From assembly GCA_038524795.1 (NCBI GenBank), contig JBCBIJ010000009.1, positions 1 to 64,000 of the forward strand: a stretch of 64,000 nt of DNA. Reading direction: 5' to 3'. Of this stretch, positions 8,521 to 17,904 are shown in pieces. A program made the translations under genes and the position numbers. The notes below the pieces were generated by a model. The model saw nothing but the letters and a program-made list of their open reading frames with translations. It did not search any database and had not been told where the DNA came from. The number at the start of each line of letters is the position of its first letter. The stretch's first letter is position 1. The stretch is from CALBPI01 sp038524795 (lineage in GTDB: Bacteria; Pseudomonadota; Gammaproteobacteria; Steroidobacterales; Woeseiaceae).

Positions 8521-9069
8521 TCAGGCGTCCTCGTCGAGGGCACCCACGAACGCCGCGTGTTCTGTGAGATCGCGGTGCGATCGGACCGTTCGATGCAGGT
8601 AAAACGCGGCCATCCCGGCAAGCGCCAGCAGGATACTCACATCGACGCCGGATAGTAGTGCGGCCTGCGCGCCGCGCACGTAGAAGTAGAACGCAATCGC
8701 CGCGACAAACATCGCCACCCCGGCCGCGTTGTGATTGCGTCGTGCGCGGTACATGGCCCGCAGCGAATCCAACCGCGCCGAGACACTTGTCGACAAGGCG
8801 CCAAGGTTGCCGGCGCGTGTCCACCACCCCAGCGCGCCGCCAAACAGCGAGTACACGATCGCCGCGGTGCCGATAGTGATCGAGCCGTTTGCGATGAGCA
8901 CCGCGCCGACAATGCTGCCAAGCATCGACACGGCGAGCTCGGCTACGAGGTAAAGCTGCTGGCGGCGTCGGCGCTGATCGACATCTGCGACAGGCCGCGC
9001 CTGGCGCTCCCCATCGGGCAGCGTTCGCCAGAGTTCGTTGAATTCGTGCAGCGTGTCTTCAGGCTTCAT
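8521..9069 (-). CDS. Four-helix membrane protein, probable anti-sigma or partner of the ECF sigma factor
   Basis: The 182-residue protein has a short cytoplasmic N-terminus and two pairs of membrane helices: about residues 40-80 (LGSIVGAVLIANGS, IVYSLFGGALGWW) and 110-160 (VAMFVAAIAFYFYV, ILLALAGMAAFYL). The start at 9069 has GGTGA eight bases upstream and overlaps the end of the sigma gene by 11 bases; an alternative ATG is at 9087. Overlap with an ECF sigma gene and the membrane topology are typical of an anti-sigma position, but no zinc-binding anti-sigma motif is visible. It may instead be the sigma factor's target. Confidence 0.6.
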   Translation of the reverse strand: MKPEDTLHEFNELWRTLPDGERQARPVADVDQRRRRQQLYLVAELAVSMLGSIVGAVLIANGSITIGTAAIVYSLFGGALGWWTRAGNLGALSTSVSARLDSLRAMYRARRNHNAAGVAMFVAAIAFYFYVRGAQAALLSGVDVSILLALAGMAAFYLHRTVRSHRDLTEHAAFVGALDEDA

Positions 9070-9574
9070 GGAGTTCACCGTTTTCATTGGGTGCGTCGGC
9101 CATGCGCTCGCGCAGCGCTTTCTTGGCGCGCGAGAGGCGCATCGAGATCGTGTTGGGGCTCGTGCCCATGACATAGGCAATTTCCTGAGGCTTGAAGCCC
9201 TCAAGCGTCAGTGTCACGGGCAGCCGCCAGTTCAATGGCAGGTCTTGTACGACCGCCAGCAGCTGTTGTTGCTGTTCGAAACGGTCGATGGCGTCATCCA
9301 CGCCAGCGTCACCTGCCCGCGTGTCAGTGTCGGCATCTGCGACTACGTCGGGCTGACGGACCTCGCGACGCACGTGCGACACCGCCTGATTCATAGCGAT
9401 GCGCGCGACGAACGCACGCGGACTGTCAGCCTCGGCAATACGCTCGCGCGCCTGCCATAGCGCGAAGCAGATCTCCTGGTAGAGCTCTTCAGCGATGGCT
9501 GTGTTGCGCTCGTGCGAGAGTGCAATACGCCAGGCCATATCGCCGTATTGCCGAATCAGTGCTTCAAAGGCCAA
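9059..9574 (-). CDS. ECF-type RNA polymerase sigma factor
   Basis: The 171-residue protein has a region 2 starting FEALIRQYGDMAWRIAL and including AEELYQEICFALWQAR. An acidic linker follows, then region 4 with LPVTLTLEGFKPQEIAYVMG and the recognition helix TSPNTISMRLSRAKKAL. The only in-frame start is TTG at 9574, because an in-frame stop lies just upstream. This weak start may keep expression low. The downstream gene overlaps and encodes a membrane protein. The regulon cannot be read from the sequence. Confidence 0.85.
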   Translation of the reverse strand: MAFEALIRQYGDMAWRIALSHERNTAIAEELYQEICFALWQARERIAEADSPRAFVARIAMNQAVSHVRREVRQPDVVADADTDTRAGDAGVDDAIDRFEQQQQLLAVVQDLPLNWRLPVTLTLEGFKPQEIAYVMGTSPNTISMRLSRAKKALRERMADAPNENGELHEA

Positions 9575-9656
9575 GTCAGGGTACCGGGGTCATCAACCTG
9601 TTACGGCCTGAGTCGCCCCGCGCGGAAAATTCTGTCGCTGTGTCGGCGGTCTGCGC

Positions 9657-10280
9657 CTAGCGCGCGAGGTTTTGGTCGAGAAACTCGCGAAACAACCGGG
9701 CCCAACGGGCAACAGCGACTTCTACGCTCTCCCAGTCCGTCTCCATACCGGCTTCCGTCGCCAGAACCGGCGTTGACGCACTGTCCGCGCCGCGGGCAAG
9801 CGTGCGGCCTGTCTCCGAATCGTGCATTTCCATGAGGAAGACGATCTTGCCGGGCGTGGCGAGTTCGCCAATGCCGCGCCGCAGCTGCGGCATCACACCC
9901 GCACCGCTGCGCATGTCGATCAGCGAACCCTGGACATTCATCACACCAGGACCAGGCTCCCCGACCAGCTCGTAGCCCTCAAGCTCAGCAATGAACGCCG
10001 CGCGAAAGATCTGCCGGATACGCTGGTTGTCAGCATCGGGCAACGTAACATTCTTCGGGAAGAAAATGCTCAGCGGCTCGGGTTGCAGTTTGCTGTAGCG
10101 ACTGAAGTCCGCATCCGTCGCGACTTGCGCGTATTCGATGTTTCTGGCCGCAGGCGTGCGGTAGGTGGTCGACTCGACACTGGTCGCACAAGCGGTAAGC
10201 CAGACGGCAGCCAGCGTGGCGACGCTGGCCGCAGCGACGCGGCGCACCGTATTGCAGATCCCTGGGTGCTCGTTCACCAT
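9657..10280 (-). CDS. Outer-membrane lipoprotein, DUF3313-like
   Basis: The product of about 207 residues starts MVNEHPGICNTV. It has a signal peptide ending in the lipobox LTAC (ATLAAVWLTACATS), then a compact domain with FFPKNVTLPDADNQRIRQIF and GELATPGKIVFLMEMHDSETG. This layout resembles DUF3313-type lipoproteins that assemble at the cell surface. An upstream ATG at 10346 would add 22 residues before the signal and is less likely. It diverges from the Spy-like gene at 10391. Function is unknown. Confidence 0.65.
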   Translation of the reverse strand: MVNEHPGICNTVRRVAAASVATLAAVWLTACATSVESTTYRTPAARNIEYAQVATDADFSRYSKLQPEPLSIFFPKNVTLPDADNQRIRQIFRAAFIAELEGYELVGEPGPGVMNVQGSLIDMRSGAGVMPQLRRGIGELATPGKIVFLMEMHDSETGRTLARGADSASTPVLATEAGMETDWESVEVAVARWARLFREFLDQNLAR

Positions 10281-10390
10281 GGTCGCTGTCCTCAGTATCC
10301 GCCGCAGTATTCGCGTTGAGTGTATCGAATCGCATCGGCGGCACAAGCGGCGCGACGCGTTCAGCCGCGCCTCGATTGACGGGAGCCAAC

Positions 10391-10879
10391 ATGCGCATCA
10401 TAACCATCGCTCTGTTGCTGGTCTCAAGCCTGACGCCTGCCGTAGCGCAAGCTGATGAGCGCGCAGAGGCTGCGATTCGCTCGTTCGCTGAATCCCGCAA
10501 AATGCTTCAGTCGACACAGGAGGAGATCCTGCGCGAGGAAATGCGGTTCACTGACGAAGAGAACACCGCCTTCTGGCCCGTCTACCGCGACTATGAGGCT
10601 GACATGCACGAGGTGCGTGATCGACAAGCCGAGATCATCGCAACCTATCTCGAATCCTACTGGGCGGGTACAGTCACAGAACCGATGGCAGAGGGTTTTG
10701 TTGACGACTACCTCGACGTGAAAGCGCAACTGGTCAAGGTACAGCGCAAGCACCTCAAGGCGTTTCGGAAGATCCTGCCGCCTCTCAAGGTCGCGCGGCT
10801 CTACCAACTCGAAACCAAACTCGAGTCTGACGTCAACGCACAGCTTGCGATCTACGTGCCGCTCATCGAGGCGGAGTAA
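10391..10879 (+). CDS. Periplasmic helical protein, Spy/CpxP-like
   Basis: The 162-residue secreted protein has a signal peptide cleaved after AVAQA (about residue 21). The rest is almost all charged helix (LQSTQEEILREEMRFTDEEN, VKVQRKHLKAFRKILPPLKV), with the small size and amphipathic helices of Spy/CpxP-type chaperones; there is no strict LTxxQ repeat. The Shine-Dalgarno GGGAG precedes ATG 10391. It may respond to envelope stress, which would suit the ECF sigma factor nearby, but that link is inferred. Confidence 0.6.
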   Translation: MRIITIALLLVSSLTPAVAQADERAEAAIRSFAESRKMLQSTQEEILREEMRFTDEENTAFWPVYRDYEADMHEVRDRQAEIIATYLESYWAGTVTEPMAEGFVDDYLDVKAQLVKVQRKHLKAFRKILPPLKVARLYQLETKLESDVNAQLAIYVPLIEAE

Positions 10880-11051
10880 ACCTCCGAACGATACGCAGTC
10901 GCGCGGCAGACCGCTTTTTTGAAAACCGGATCATTCGGGAGGTGACGAGATGCTGCCGTCCGACTTCGTGCCTTCTCGGCACAAGCTTTCGGACACTCAG
11001 GCGTATCCAGGTCCCCGAACAAAGCAGGCAGCGCTGCTTGCCCAAGCCAAC

Positions 11052-11726
11052 CTATTCGTGTTCCTGACGACGATTCTGAGTCAGGTGAATACCGACTAAG
11101 CGGGCCACGAGTACCGTCAGATAGACCTGCCCAAGCGTGGCTTCGACGACCGCGAGACCGCGCGCAGCGGCCGACACCGGCGTAATGTCGCCATAACCCA
11201 GCGTCGTCAGTGTCACCATACTGAAGTACACGAAGCGTCCGACAAGACCCGTGTCCTGCACATCCGTGCTGAAGGAACCGGGCTGAATGGCTTCAACGAG
11301 GCTGTAGAGGTAGCCCCAAAGCATACCGAGCAAGATGTACGCGCAAATGGCACCGACAATCGTGTTGGCGGTCACCGATCGCGACGTGAATACGTCTCGC
11401 AAAACGATGCTGCTCACATAGGCGAAAAAGACGCAGGCGACACCCAGCGTCGCGATGCCCAAGGCGGCGCCTGTATCAACCCAGTCGATGAGCGTGCTGC
11501 CAATGAACACAAACGTGGCCAGGGTCGACGCAATCACCGTGGCACGCGTGTCATGACTGACCGTCCAGACCGAGAACACGAGCAGCGCCGCGAACGCGAG
11601 ACTGGTTGCAACGCGGAACGCCCCCTGGGGCTCGACCATGGGCGCCAGCAAGAGCATGACGACAAGACTGGCCAACAAGCCACCATATCCCAGCGTCGCA
11701 AAAGGGCGCGCGAACGCGAGGCTCAT
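11052..11726 (-). CDS. Two-pore-domain-type potassium channel (Ion_trans_2)
   Basis: The 224-residue inner-membrane protein has about six hydrophobic helices. The C-terminal part has the pore architecture VYFSMVTLTTLGYGDITPVS, in which TLGYGD is the canonical K+ selectivity filter, followed by the inner helix GLAVVEATLGQVYLTVLVARLV. There is no RCK or other nucleotide-binding domain. The role is passive K+ conductance. It stands alone between divergent genes. The family call is certain; gating is unknown. Confidence 0.85.
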   Translation of the reverse strand: MSLAFARPFATLGYGGLLASLVVMLLLAPMVEPQGAFRVATSLAFAALLVFSVWTVSHDTRATVIASTLATFVFIGSTLIDWVDTGAALGIATLGVACVFFAYVSSIVLRDVFTSRSVTANTIVGAICAYILLGMLWGYLYSLVEAIQPGSFSTDVQDTGLVGRFVYFSMVTLTTLGYGDITPVSAAARGLAVVEATLGQVYLTVLVARLVGIHLTQNRRQEHE

Positions 11727-11906
11727 CTCAGTGGTCTCCCGGCTGCATACGTCTCACTCTCGTTGAACAGATTTGCTGCCGCCAGTCTATACAGATTCAC
11801 GCATCTTTAGCGTAGGCTCTGGGGCCTAACGGCTCGTCTGCCGCCCGATGATCTGCCTAAACCCGGGCCCGCGACGAAGCCGCCGATTGATGAGGGGAGA
11901 ACAAGC

Positions 11907-12971
11907 ATGGTTCGGTATCTGCGGCTTTGCGCCGCGGTCGCGGTTGTAGCGACCTTGGCATCCTGTGGCGAGGCGCCCGCGCCCGAGAAGACCGAGACTG
12001 TTCGGCCGGCGAAGCTAATCACGGTTGGTACGGCATCTCAGCAGCGGAATCTGAGCTTCCCGGCTGTGGTTCGGGCGGCGCAGTCCGCCGAGCTGACCTT
12101 CCCCATTCCTGGCCAGGTTGTAGAGCTCGGTGTGCTCGAAGGCAGCGAGATTGCGCGGGGCGCCATCATTGCGAAGCTCGACCAGCGCGATGCAGAGAAC
12201 AACCTCTCCCAGGCACAGGCCGAGTACCAGAACGCGGAGTCGGAGTACCGCCGCGCGCAGCGACTCCGCGATCAGGACGCGATTTCGCAGAGTGTTCTGG
12301 AGCAGCGACAAACTCAGCTCGAGGTCCGCCAGGCGGCCGTCGATACCGCACGCAAGGCGCTCGAGGACACGGTGATTCGCGCCCCATTTTCGGGCGGTGT
12401 GTCCCGGGTGCTCATCGAGCAGTTTCAGAATGTGCAGGCGAAGGAGGCCATTGTCGTGCTGCAGAGCGGTGAGACAGAAGCGATCATCGACATTCCGGGG
12501 CAGATCATCGCGCGCATCCCGCAACTCGAGCCCGTCAACACGAGGGTGATCCTCGACGCGGCACCGGAAATCGAGATTCCTGCCGTGTTTCGCGAAGCCT
12601 CGGGCCAAGCCGACCCCAACACACAGACCTACCAGATTAGCTTCACGTTCAAGCCGCCCGAAGGCCTGCTCATCCTGCCCGGGATGACGGCAACGGTTCG
12701 CTCCACGTTCAATTTCAAAGGCACGAACGGTGACATCGTCGCACCAGGCGTCGCCGTGCCCCTAGACGCTGTCCTTGCCGAAGGGCCGAATCGATTCGTC
12801 TGGGTCGTCGGCGACGATATGCGGCTCGAGAAGCGCGCGGTCGAACTGGGCCAGGAGGTCACCGACAACGTCACTGTGACCAGTGGCCTGGCCGGCGACG
12901 AGACCATCGTTGCGGCCGGCGTCTCCTTCCTGGCGGAAGGTATGCAGGTTCGCGAATGGCAGCCCGACTAA
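11907..12971 (+). CDS. RND efflux periplasmic adaptor (membrane fusion protein), lipoprotein
   Basis: The 354-residue product has a signal peptide with lipobox LASC, so it is probably anchored in the inner membrane. It then has the split lipoyl halves (LTFPIPGQVVELGVLEGSEI and DTVIRAPFSGGVSRVLIEQF) flanking a helical hairpin (SQAQAEYQNAESEYRRAQRL to RQAAVDTARKAL). A beta-barrel and membrane-proximal domain follow. It is the first gene of a tripartite efflux operon; the permease starts 16 bases downstream. The Shine-Dalgarno is GGGGAG. Substrate is unknown. Confidence 0.9.
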   Translation: MVRYLRLCAAVAVVATLASCGEAPAPEKTETVRPAKLITVGTASQQRNLSFPAVVRAAQSAELTFPIPGQVVELGVLEGSEIARGAIIAKLDQRDAENNLSQAQAEYQNAESEYRRAQRLRDQDAISQSVLEQRQTQLEVRQAAVDTARKALEDTVIRAPFSGGVSRVLIEQFQNVQAKEAIVVLQSGETEAIIDIPGQIIARIPQLEPVNTRVILDAAPEIEIPAVFREASGQADPNTQTYQISFTFKPPEGLLILPGMTATVRSTFNFKGTNGDIVAPGVAVPLDAVLAEGPNRFVWVVGDDMRLEKRAVELGQEVTDNVTVTSGLAGDETIVAAGVSFLAEGMQVREWQPD

Positions 12972-12987
12972 GCGTGCGGGCACAGCC

Positions 12988-15900
12988 ATGAATCTCGCCG
13001 TACTGTCGATCCGCAACCCGCTCATCTGCGGGATCATCGCCGCGCTGTGCCTCTGGGGCGGCTGGCTGGCCTACAAGAACATGCCGCGCTTTGAAGACCC
13101 GGAGTTCACGATCCGTGTCGCCAAGGTATTCACCCCGTACCCCGGCGCCAGCCCCATTGAGGTGATGAACGAGGTCACTGAGCCCCTGGAAGCCAAGCTG
13201 CAACAGCTTCCCGAGGTGAAATCTGTGCGCTCGACGTCTACAGCCGGAACGTCGGAGCTGACCGTTGAAGTGCGCTTCGAGTATTCGAAGACCCGCTCCG
13301 AGCTGGCTGTGGTCTGGACCAAGATTCGCAACTACGTCAATGATGCGCAGCGCGACCTGCCACCCGGTGCCGGCTCGAGCATCGTCAATGATGACTTCGG
13401 CGACGTCTACGGCATCTACTACCTGCTCACAGGCCAGGGCTACTCCTCTGCGGAACTGCGCGACATCGCCGAATCGCTGCGCAAGGAACTGCTTCTCGTG
13501 AGCGGCGTCGCCAAAGTCGCCACACTTGGCGAGCAGGACGAAGTGATCTATGTCGAGATCCCGCGCCAGCGTGCCGCGGCACTCGGCATGTCACTGAATA
13601 CGCTCTACGACACGCTGTCGCAGCAAAACACAGTGACGTCGGCCGGCAACATGCGGCTCGGCGATTCGCGCATCGAGATCAGCCCCACAGGCGCCATCGA
13701 TTCCGTCGCTGCCATCGAAGGACTGCTCGTTGCCGACGACCAGAACGGCACCATCACACGCTTAGGTGACATCGCCAATGTCACCCGTGGCTACAAGGAC
13801 CCCGTCGAGCAATTTGTCCGCTGGAACGGTGAGCCCGCCATCGGACTGGGGATCTCAGCGCTTTCTGGCGACAACGTGGTCAAGCTCGGCGCGGCCATAG
13901 ACGCCAAGCTTGCCACGCTGGGCGATCTGTTACCGCTGGGTGTCGAACTGCACGAGCACTACCACCAGGGCAAGGTGGTCAACGAGTCGATCCAGAGTTT
14001 TGCGTCGAACGTCCTTGCGGCGCTGGTCATTGTCTTCGTGACGCTGCTCGTATTCATGGGCTATCGCTCCGGTCTCATCATGGGCCTTACCGTTCTGCTG
14101 ACCATGGCGGCGACGCTGTTGCTCATGTGGCTCGGTGGCATCCCTATGCACCGAATTTCACTGGGGGCGCTGATTATTTCGCTCGGCATGCTCGTCGACA
14201 ACGGTGTGGTGATCACGGACGGCATCCTTGTCGGCGTCAACAAGGGTCGCGACAAACTCGAGGTGGCTCGTGAAGTCGCGCGCAAAAACATGCGCCCACT
14301 CGTTGGCGGTACGCTCGTGGGCATCATCGCGTTCGCACCGATCGGATTCGCGCCCGGCGACACGGCCGAGTTCACCAACTCGCTTTTCTGGGTGGTGATG
14401 ATTGCACTGAGCCTGAGCTGGCTATTCGCCTTCACGATCACACCGTTGCTCTGCTACCACCTGTTTCCTTCACCCAAGAACCCCATTGTCGACGGCGAAA
14501 GCAGCGATGGGCGATTCATGCGCGCCTATAAGCAACTCATTCGTGGCGTGCTTGCGAACAAGACGATATCCCTGGTCGTGACCGTCGCCATCTTCGCGTC
14601 GGCGATTGTCGTGTTTGGGAAGGTAAAGGTCGGCTTCTTCCCAGCGTCGACGACGCCCCAGATCATCGTCGACTACTACTTGCCACAAGGCACGGACATC
14701 GAACGCACCAACCGCGACATGCAGCGCATGGAGGCCTTCGTAAGTGATCTCGAAGGCGTCGAGTCGGTGCACACACTCGTAGGCAAAGGCGCGCTGCGCT
14801 ACATGCTGGTCTACGACGCAGGTTCCTCAAGCGCCAACTACGGCCAGCTGCTTGTGAAGACGAGTGCCTACGAACTCAACACCGGGCTCATTGAGCAGAT
14901 CCAGGCCTATGGCGATGCCGAGTTTCCCGATGGACAGACCAAGGTCTGGCGATTCCGTATGGGTCCGGGTGGCGGATCAAAAATCGAGGCCGAGTTCTCC
15001 GGGCCCGACCCCGCCGTGCTGCGACAACTCGCCAATGAGGCCAAAGCCATCATCCACGCTGACGGCCGCGCGATCCTGGTCAAAGACGACTGGCGCCGGC
15101 AGGTCCCCGTGCTCACGCCACAGTATTCGCAGAATGCTGGCGAACGTATCGGGATCACCCGCAAGGACCTCGCCGAAGCCATGGGCGAAAACTTCGACGG
15201 CATCACGCGCGGCTACTACCGCGAAGGCGACGAGCTGATCCCTATTGTGTCGCGCGCACCCAGTAACGAGCGTGTCGAACCCTGGGACGTGCCCGCCATT
15301 CCGATACTGAGTAAAACCACAGGGCAGTCGGTGCCCCTGGCGCAGGTCATCGAGCGACCCGGACTCACATGGCGCGATGCACGCATCCTTCGAGACAATC
15401 GCGTGATGACCATCACCGTCCAATGCGACCCCGCGCAAGGCGTCGTTACCGCCGACCTTTTAAGCACAATCCAGCCACTCATCGAAGCCATGACACTGCC
15501 CGCGGGCTACGCGCTCGACTGGGCGGGTGAAGCCGGCGACTCGTCGGAGGCGCAAGGGAACCTCGCCACCACAATCCCGATCGGTTTGCTGGCCATGGTG
15601 CTCGTCGTAGTCTTTTTGTTTAACGCACTGCGCCAGCCCATCGTGATCTGGGCTATCGTGCCGCTCGCGATTGTGGGCGTGTCCTACGGTTTGTATCTGA
15701 CTGATGTGCCGTTCGAATTCATGGGCATTCTCGGCTTGCTGTCGCTCTCCGGGCTGCTCATCCAGAACTCGCTCGTGCTCGTGGATTCCACGGACGATCT
15801 TATCGCGAACGGCATGCCGCGGTTCGACGCGCTCGTCGAGTCGGCCGCCAGCCGCCTGCGCCCTGTCATGATGGGTGCGTTTACCACTGTGCTTGGCGTC

Positions 15901-16065
15901 TTGCCGCTGTTCTTCGATGCGTTCTTTCAATCGATGACCGTGGTCATCGCAGGCGGGCTCTCATTCGCAACGCTCATCACGTTGCTCGTCACACCGGTGC
16001 TCTACGCGCTCCTGTTCGGTATCAAGTCGACTGAAGTCGCAGGCATGGGGGAGGCTACGACATGA
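12988..16065 (+). CDS. RND family efflux permease
   Basis: The protein of about 1025 residues has the AcrB/MexB fold: TM1 at the N-terminus, a large porter loop, TM2-6, a second loop and TM7-12. The TM4 signature LGMLVDNGVVITDGILVG carries the proton-relay aspartates, and TM10 has GLLSLSGLLIQNSLVLVD. The N-terminus LSIRNPLICGIIAALCL is typical of the non-HAE1 MFP-RND branch. The ATG at 12988 is preferred over the longer frame because it aligns with the family start. It forms a proton-driven pump with the adaptor upstream and the outer-membrane factor that overlaps its stop. Confidence 0.9.
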   Translation: MNLAVLSIRNPLICGIIAALCLWGGWLAYKNMPRFEDPEFTIRVAKVFTPYPGASPIEVMNEVTEPLEAKLQQLPEVKSVRSTSTAGTSELTVEVRFEYSKTRSELAVVWTKIRNYVNDAQRDLPPGAGSSIVNDDFGDVYGIYYLLTGQGYSSAELRDIAESLRKELLLVSGVAKVATLGEQDEVIYVEIPRQRAAALGMSLNTLYDTLSQQNTVTSAGNMRLGDSRIEISPTGAIDSVAAIEGLLVADDQNGTITRLGDIANVTRGYKDPVEQFVRWNGEPAIGLGISALSGDNVVKLGAAIDAKLATLGDLLPLGVELHEHYHQGKVVNESIQSFASNVLAALVIVFVTLLVFMGYRSGLIMGLTVLLTMAATLLLMWLGGIPMHRISLGALIISLGMLVDNGVVITDGILVGVNKGRDKLEVAREVARKNMRPLVGGTLVGIIAFAPIGFAPGDTAEFTNSLFWVVMIALSLSWLFAFTITPLLCYHLFPSPKNPIVDGESSDGRFMRAYKQLIRGVLANKTISLVVTVAIFASAIVVFGKVKVGFFPASTTPQIIVDYYLPQGTDIERTNRDMQRMEAFVSDLEGVESVHTLVGKGALRYMLVYDAGSSSANYGQLLVKTSAYELNTGLIEQIQAYGDAEFPDGQTKVWRFRMGPGGGSKIEAEFSGPDPAVLRQLANEAKAIIHADGRAILVKDDWRRQVPVLTPQYSQNAGERIGITRKDLAEAMGENFDGITRGYYREGDELIPIVSRAPSNERVEPWDVPAIPILSKTTGQSVPLAQVIERPGLTWRDARILRDNRVMTITVQCDPAQGVVTADLLSTIQPLIEAMTLPAGYALDWAGEAGDSSEAQGNLATTIPIGLLAMVLVVVFLFNALRQPIVIWAIVPLAIVGVSYGLYLTDVPFEFMGILGLLSLSGLLIQNSLVLVDSTDDLIANGMPRFDALVESAASRLRPVMMGAFTTVLGVLPLFFDAFFQSMTVVIAGGLSFATLITLLVTPVLYALLFGIKSTEVAGMGEATT

Positions 16066-17432
16066 AGCGACTCGCACTGCTAGCCTGCGCTGCCGCATTG
16101 ACGGCGTGCGCACCGTTTGCCCAAAAACCTGATTTGCCAGAGCTCACGCGCCCCGCCCTGCCCGATCTGCCCCCTGCCTGGCAGGTTGCCCAGCAATCCG
16201 TCGGTGACGTGCAGGTCGGGTGGATCGCGTCATTCGGTGATCCCGTGCTCACGTCACTTGTTGTCGAAGCACAAGCTAACAACCGAAACCTGCAAGCTGC
16301 CTTGGCGGGACTGGAGCAGTCACGCGCGCTGGCACGCCAGGCACGGGCCGCTCTGTTCCCCGCGCTCAACTATTCGGCTTCTGCTGCCGAGGCGGGTCCA
16401 GTCGCAGGCAGCAGCTCGGACAGCTATTCCTCAGGACTGTCGCTGAGCTGGGAACTAGACGTCTGGGGTCGCGTTCGCGCCTCGCGTAACGCAGCCGCAT
16501 ACGCCGCGGCATCGGCCGAAGCGGACTATGTGTTCTCGCAATACTCGCTGGCCGCCGCCGTGGCGCAGACCTATTTCCTGCTCATCGAATCCGAGCTGCA
16601 GGAAGCGGTCGCGCAGAAGTCGCTCGATGCGCTGGCGCAAACGGCGCGCATCGTCTCCGCGCAACGCGAACTGGGCGCCGCCGACGCTTACGACGCCTCG
16701 CTGGCCAATGCCAACCTGGCAACCGCGAGAGCGACTCTGGCGCAAGCCCAGGGCGGGAAGCGGCTCGCCCGCCGCGCGCTGGAGGTGCTCGTGGGACGCT
16801 ACCCAGCTGACGCACTCGAGTATCGCAAAGACCTGCCACCCGTGCCCGCTCTGCCCGGCGCCGGTGTACCCAGCACGCTGCTCGAACGCCGCCCCGACCT
16901 CATAGCGGCCGAGCTCGCCGTCGGCGCGGCCTTCAGTGACGTCGGCGCGGCGAAGGCGACGCGGCTGCCCACGTTCAGCCTGTCTGGCGCGCTCGATATC
17001 GCGGCGTTGGATTTCAGTGACGCCATTGATCCCGACAACGGTACCTGGTCGCTCGCCACGGCGCTTCTCGGCCCTTTGTTTGATGCGGGGCTCCGTCGTG
17101 CCCAGATCGACGCGGCCAGCGCCACACAACGTCAGGCCATCGCCGCCTACGCGCAGACCGTACTTAACGCACTTCAGGAAGTGGAAAACAGCCTCGACCA
17201 GAATGAGGTCGTCGCTGTTCGCGTGAAGGCGCTGCAAGAGGCGGCCGACGCGCAGAACCGCGCGTTTGAGCTCGCGCAGCTTCGCTACGAAGAGGGTGAA
17301 ACGAACCTGCTCGACGTGTTTGTCGTACAGGCCAATACGCTAAGCGCAGATGCCGCGGTGGTCACCGCCCGCCGCGAGCAGCTCGACGAGTGGATCAACT
17401 TGAATCTCGCGCTGGGCGGCAGCTGGGAGTGA
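16062..17432 (+). CDS. TolC/NodT-type outer membrane efflux lipoprotein
   Basis: The 456-residue product has lipobox LTAC, then two TolC repeats (OEP domains) rich in helical Ala/Gln segments, with SWELDVWGRVRASRNAA and GPLFDAGLRRAQIDAA at equivalent positions and the LLERRPDLIAAE motif typical of NodT factors. Its ATG overlaps the permease stop (ATGA at 16062-16065), so it is translationally coupled. It completes a tripartite pump. Export substrate cannot be read from the sequence. Confidence 0.92.
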   Translation: MKRLALLACAAALTACAPFAQKPDLPELTRPALPDLPPAWQVAQQSVGDVQVGWIASFGDPVLTSLVVEAQANNRNLQAALAGLEQSRALARQARAALFPALNYSASAAEAGPVAGSSSDSYSSGLSLSWELDVWGRVRASRNAAAYAAASAEADYVFSQYSLAAAVAQTYFLLIESELQEAVAQKSLDALAQTARIVSAQRELGAADAYDASLANANLATARATLAQAQGGKRLARRALEVLVGRYPADALEYRKDLPPVPALPGAGVPSTLLERRPDLIAAELAVGAAFSDVGAAKATRLPTFSLSGALDIAALDFSDAIDPDNGTWSLATALLGPLFDAGLRRAQIDAASATQRQAIAAYAQTVLNALQEVENSLDQNEVVAVRVKALQEAADAQNRAFELAQLRYEEGETNLLDVFVVQANTLSADAAVVTARREQLDEWINLNLALGGSWE

Positions 17433-17438
17433 CGCCCA

Positions 17439-17696
17439 TCACAGTGACAACGACGTAAACCGCGCACCGGGCGTGGTGACGTCGATGCGACGAATCTCAT
17501 GCAGCGGGACAGACCTTGAGTCCTCGTCGGTACCGACTATCAAGTACTCAGTCTTGTCGCGCCGCGTCTGCGTAGTCAGAGCCCTGCCCGTCACCACGGT
17601 GCCATCCGCCAGGTGAACCTCAAGCTCGTAGCGATAGAGGCAGGCGACCTCGATGTGGTCATGCAGGTCGCACGCGATGGGTGTCGGCGTCGTCAT
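17439..17696 (-). CDS. rof: Rho-binding antiterminator (Rof/YaeO family)
   Basis: The 85-residue protein has the Rof signature PIACDLHDHIEVACLY near the N-terminus (E. coli Rof has PINCDDYDNLELAC) and an Sm-like beta fold with LEVHLADGTVVTGRA and KTEYLIVG. Rof binds Rho at its primary RNA site and reduces termination. The gene is convergent with the efflux operon, with six bases between stops and no room for a separate terminator. The length matches the family. Confidence 0.85.
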   Translation of the reverse strand: MTTPTPIACDLHDHIEVACLYRYELEVHLADGTVVTGRALTTQTRRDKTEYLIVGTDEDSRSVPLHEIRRIDVTTPGARFTSLSL

Positions 17697-17904
17697 TACT
17701 CGCTCCCAATCATGGCTTCAGGCGCACTCATCGTACAGCCATTCTGATCACCAGACGGAGACTGTGCCGGCACCGAGGCATCGCATGAACGCGCTTTGCC
17801 GGGAGCGCCGCCGGGAGTCGCTGACGCTGAGAACACTGGCTGCGAGAAAAATCTGCATGAGTTCGCTATAACTCTGCTTCCGTGTCGAAACACACCCGCA
17901 AGCC